Positions 61,203 through 64,000 of a stretch of DNA of 64,000 bases are shown one piece after another. Source of the DNA: Verticillium longisporum (Eukaryota > Ascomycota > Sordariomycetes > Glomerellales > Plectosphaerellaceae). The notes under the pieces were generated by a model. That model was not told where the DNA came from. It was given only the letters and a program-made list of their open reading frames with translations, and made no database searches. How positions within the stretch are numbered: position 1 is the stretch's first letter; every line of letters begins with the position of its first letter. The DNA lies in assembly GCA_019188255.1 (NCBI GenBank), contig JAETXT010000006.1:4712001-4776000 (forward strand), read 5' to 3'. Position numbers and translations under genes: made by a program.

Positions 61203-62262
61203 ATGGCAGACGTTCCCCTTTACGTCATCTCCGCCAACACCTCCTCGGAGCGGCGCATCACCCCCGCGTGGTCGATCAGCACCTTGCGCTCCAAGCTTGA
61301 GCACATTACCGGCGTACCTCCTTCTTCTCAGAAGCTCTCCCTGAAGACCCCAGCTGGCAGTCAACCCATTGAGGCTGCCGATGAAGATGCTGTCACCCTG
61401 ACCAGCTACCCCCTGGCTCCCTACGCGGAATTACATGTAAGTTAGGTGGCACCATAGCAAGAGGCGAATCATGGCCATGGTAGCGGCGGCAATGGCAACG
61501 TGTTGGAGATGGAGCAGTTCATCGTGGGCTCTCGTGCCGGGCTGCCATCTCACCCGTCGAAAAATGTCTCAAGTCCATCCAGATCAACGAGTCAAGGTTG
61601 GGCAAGGCAGATCCGCCGCCCACGCTTGCGATCACAGATCGATGAGACATGGCACACATGCTGGGATGATGCCTTTTCGTCCCGAACACGTTGCCGCCGC
61701 CCACACAGTCGTCTTTCGTGCCCGCCCAACCACTGCACAGGCAGCCGGATACTTTGCCACTAACGCGAAGCCCCAGGTCGTGGACACGCGCCCCATCAAC
61801 GCTCAGCCCAACTTTGATGACACGAGCGTCGAAAAGTTTGTCCTCCCTGTTGAGGAGTACGAGAAGAAGACAGACTCGGTCCTTGCCTGGAAGAAGGCTC
61901 AGAAGCTGGGTCGCTTCGACCCCGACGCCCCGAGTCATGAGCAGGCCAAGATTGAAGCGTTCGAACGCGACATTCAGCAGCGCGGCATCGGCGCTGGCCG
62001 GAGGGTCCGCGTTGGCGGCGATGACACGAGGCGCGGTGTCATCAAGTATGTGGGGGAGGTGCCCGCGATCCCAGGCGGCGCGGGGCCATGGGTTGGCGTA
62101 CACCTCGACGAGCCGGTGGGGAAGAACGACGGCTGTATCCAGGGGACACGTTACTGGGGCGAGGAGTCTGCGCTGAAGCATGGCGTCTTCGTCCGCCCGG
62201 AGCGCGTGGAAGTGGGGGATTGGCCTGTGCTGGATGATTTGGATGATATGGAAGAGATTTAG
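61203..62262 (+). CDS. ALF1: tubulin-folding cofactor B homologue (Alf1)
   Basis: Exons 61203-61436 and 61777-62262 give 239 aa, the family's usual size. The first exon encodes a ubiquitin-like domain (DVPLYVISANTSSERRITP; LRSKLEHITGVPPSSQKLSL). The second starts VVDTRPINAQPNF, passes the linker SVLAWKKAQKLGRFDPDAP, and ends with a CAP-Gly domain (GPWVGVHLDEPVGKNDG, KHGVFVRPERV). The last residues, DDMEEI, match the acidic tail by which cofactor B engages cofactor E. It acts in alpha-tubulin folding. The intron is 340 nt, six times the local norm; its ends are GTAAGT and CCCCAG with a CTAAC branch site, and the junction gives the expected ELH-VVDTRP. Confidence 0.92.
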
Positions 62263-64000
62263 GGGGGCATCGCATTGTCTGGCATGCCGGATGCAAGGGA
62301 TCTCGTTCGCTGTACAGTACTCAGGGCATGCACCCGGGACCTAGCAACGATAATCATCAGCAGCAGACATATGCCCATCCCAACCAACACATGATCCGTT
62401 GCAACTATCATAAGTCTCGAACATGAGATGTACTGCATGAACACTACCTGACCCTGTTTGAATACTTCCACCTCGAGCGGGCCACCCACCTCATGGGGTG
62501 TGCCGGTCAAAAGACTTGACAAAGTGCCTATGGTGAGGCCCAGGGAAACATCAGATGCCCAGGAGAGCACACCGTGCACACGATTGAGACATAGATGACT
62601 AGCCACGGGGTTCTGTTGGTTCTTTTCCAAAATAGTTTGATCGCGCTTCTCCGGATGAACACACAGCAGGCGTGCGCACGTTTACCGCCAGCCGTGAAAC
62701 CACCCTTTCGACGACGCCCGCGGAGACCCCGCCAAACAGACGCGGCAGGGCCCATGATCATGAGCGCCGTGCTGGGCATGATGCGGAGGACGCGACAAGG
62801 GACGTGCCCCCCCCCCCGTGTCGTCTGATGAAGGTGGCTCGCAGTGTGGTCCAGATCAAGACTGGCTGGACGGCAGGGTGGGGAGGGGTGTGATGGAATC
62901 GAGAAATGTTTCAAAATTGTGACCCGAGTGTGTCAAAGGCGAGCGCAGTGCAGTTTCTCTCCATTTCGGGCGTCATGCGCATTGCGATGCTGCGGCAGGC
63001 GGTCTGTTGGGATGTAGCTGGCTTGTGATCACCAGGGGGCCCCCTTCCTCCTGACAGTTGGTAGGGTATACACACAATGGGGGAAACCAGAGTTCGAAGT
63101 ATTGCCAATTGTAGGAAACGGCCATCCAAATCTCATGTTGGTTTGCAATTGCAACCCGTGAGCGATGGATGACAGGGGGGGCAGCTCTACGACAGAAGTT
63201 TGTGGGGAAGTGACAGGACATGAAGCCAGACCCAGTACTGGACTGTACGTAGTACGCCGGATAAAAGCAACATGTCCGACCAGCAGCCTTACTTGGGGCA
63301 CGCTTCATCCGCTCGGCTCCGCATGTGAAATGCCGGGCGGGAGGGGTGACCGGTTCGGCATGAAAAGGAGGCAGATCGGACAGGGTTTGGGTGCTGATCA
63401 TGAATCCGGAAGGGGAAGGACTCAAACGTGGAGTGCGTCGTGGCAGGGTTGGCAAGGGCAGGGTCGGCCGGATGAGGCGGATGGTCGTCTCCAGTGGTGT
63501 AGGAAAGCGTCTGAATTGGGACGGCAAGGTATAAATTATTGTGATACAAGTGTAATGAGTTTCTGGCGGACGCGCTGCGCTCACATGACAGCTTGCCAAG
63601 GCTGATAGGGTAGTCGGATATCAGGATCATCTCGCTGGTCGAACAACCGTCATTTGTCTCGCAAAGTTGTTCAGTAAAGTTTGGGTTCATCTAGGCTAGG
63701 GAGGTAAAATTGACGGCTTTCGCCACACTGACAAGGTCATTACCATGAATGCTGCCTTGGCGACGGCAGTTGATAGAGTTTGGGCACATTACATGTTCTT
63801 GTCTGTGTGTTGATCATGACTGGCGGAACGGAGAGTTAGCCAAGACTTCTCGATATGCTTAGGTACTATAACAGCTGCCGGATGCCGAGAGGGTCGGCCT
63901 GGGCTGGATGGCCTGAGCCAGAGCCAGAGCCCAGACAAACCGGGCGCGCTGACCCAGTGTGTGAGTCTTGGTGTCTTGTTTGGATAAAAGCTGAGATAAC
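62263..64000. other. 3' flank and intergenic DNA, no supported gene
   Basis: A run of eleven C lies at 62807-62817. A minus-strand frame of about 208 codons at 62973-63599 has low-complexity composition and no recognisable domain. Confidence 0.5.

Noticed and set aside
62973..63599. 208-codon minus-strand frame
   Set aside because: Pro/Thr/Arg-rich low-complexity frame with no domain.

Overview
The window is nuclear DNA from a filamentous ascomycete (Pezizomycotina, probably a Sordariomycete). The evidence is genes with short 45-165 nt introns having GT..AG ends and CTAAC/CTGAC-like branch sites, a 15-nt intron in a tRNA-Lys gene, an opsin-related membrane protein of the fungal type, and a 14.7 kb AT-rich block with the C-to-T/G-to-A scarring of repeat-induced point mutation (RIP). 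The genus cannot be told from sequence alone.

Layout. 1-861 is ordinary-composition DNA with at most one terminal exon. 862-15537 is a dead Ty3/Gypsy chromovirus (+ strand) with paired 214-bp LTRs. Its RNase H region is split by a dead Ty1/Copia element (- strand, paired 289-bp LTRs, 3930-11474). Both are almost empty of CpA and TpG. 15538-19096 is a gene-poor transition zone with a diverged 92-bp direct repeat and a possible decayed gene.

From 19 kb on the sequence is gene-bearing. In order: an opsin-related seven-helix protein (+); an armadillo protein of the GID ubiquitin ligase, Vid28/Gid5 type (-); tRNA-Lys(UUU); a Pho85-type cyclin (+); an unrecognised gene or relic near 28 kb; ribosomal protein eL15 (+); a four-helix fungal membrane protein with a frameshift (+); Pcf11 (+); a D-ribulokinase-type FGGY kinase with an internal stop (+); a 766-aa conserved-looking protein of unknown function (+); an aldo/keto reductase (-); a Gfo/Idh/MocA dehydrogenase with a frameshift (+); a Trm9-type tRNA methyltransferase with a frameshift (+); a Myb/SANT protein (-); and a tubulin-folding cofactor B homologue (+).

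Most genes are unlinked housekeeping functions: mRNA 3'-end formation, translation and tRNA modification, tubulin folding, regulated proteolysis. The only hint of linked function is at 39-48.6 kb, where a sugar kinase, an aldo/keto reductase and a sugar/diol dehydrogenase lie close together, the last two divergently transcribed. Four protein genes carry single-base lesions: three -1 shifts at runs of four G or C, and one TAG. These could be assembly errors or real decay. I found no clear new biological system. The leads most worth following are the nested RIP-scarred elements, the pumpless opsin homologue and the lesion pattern.
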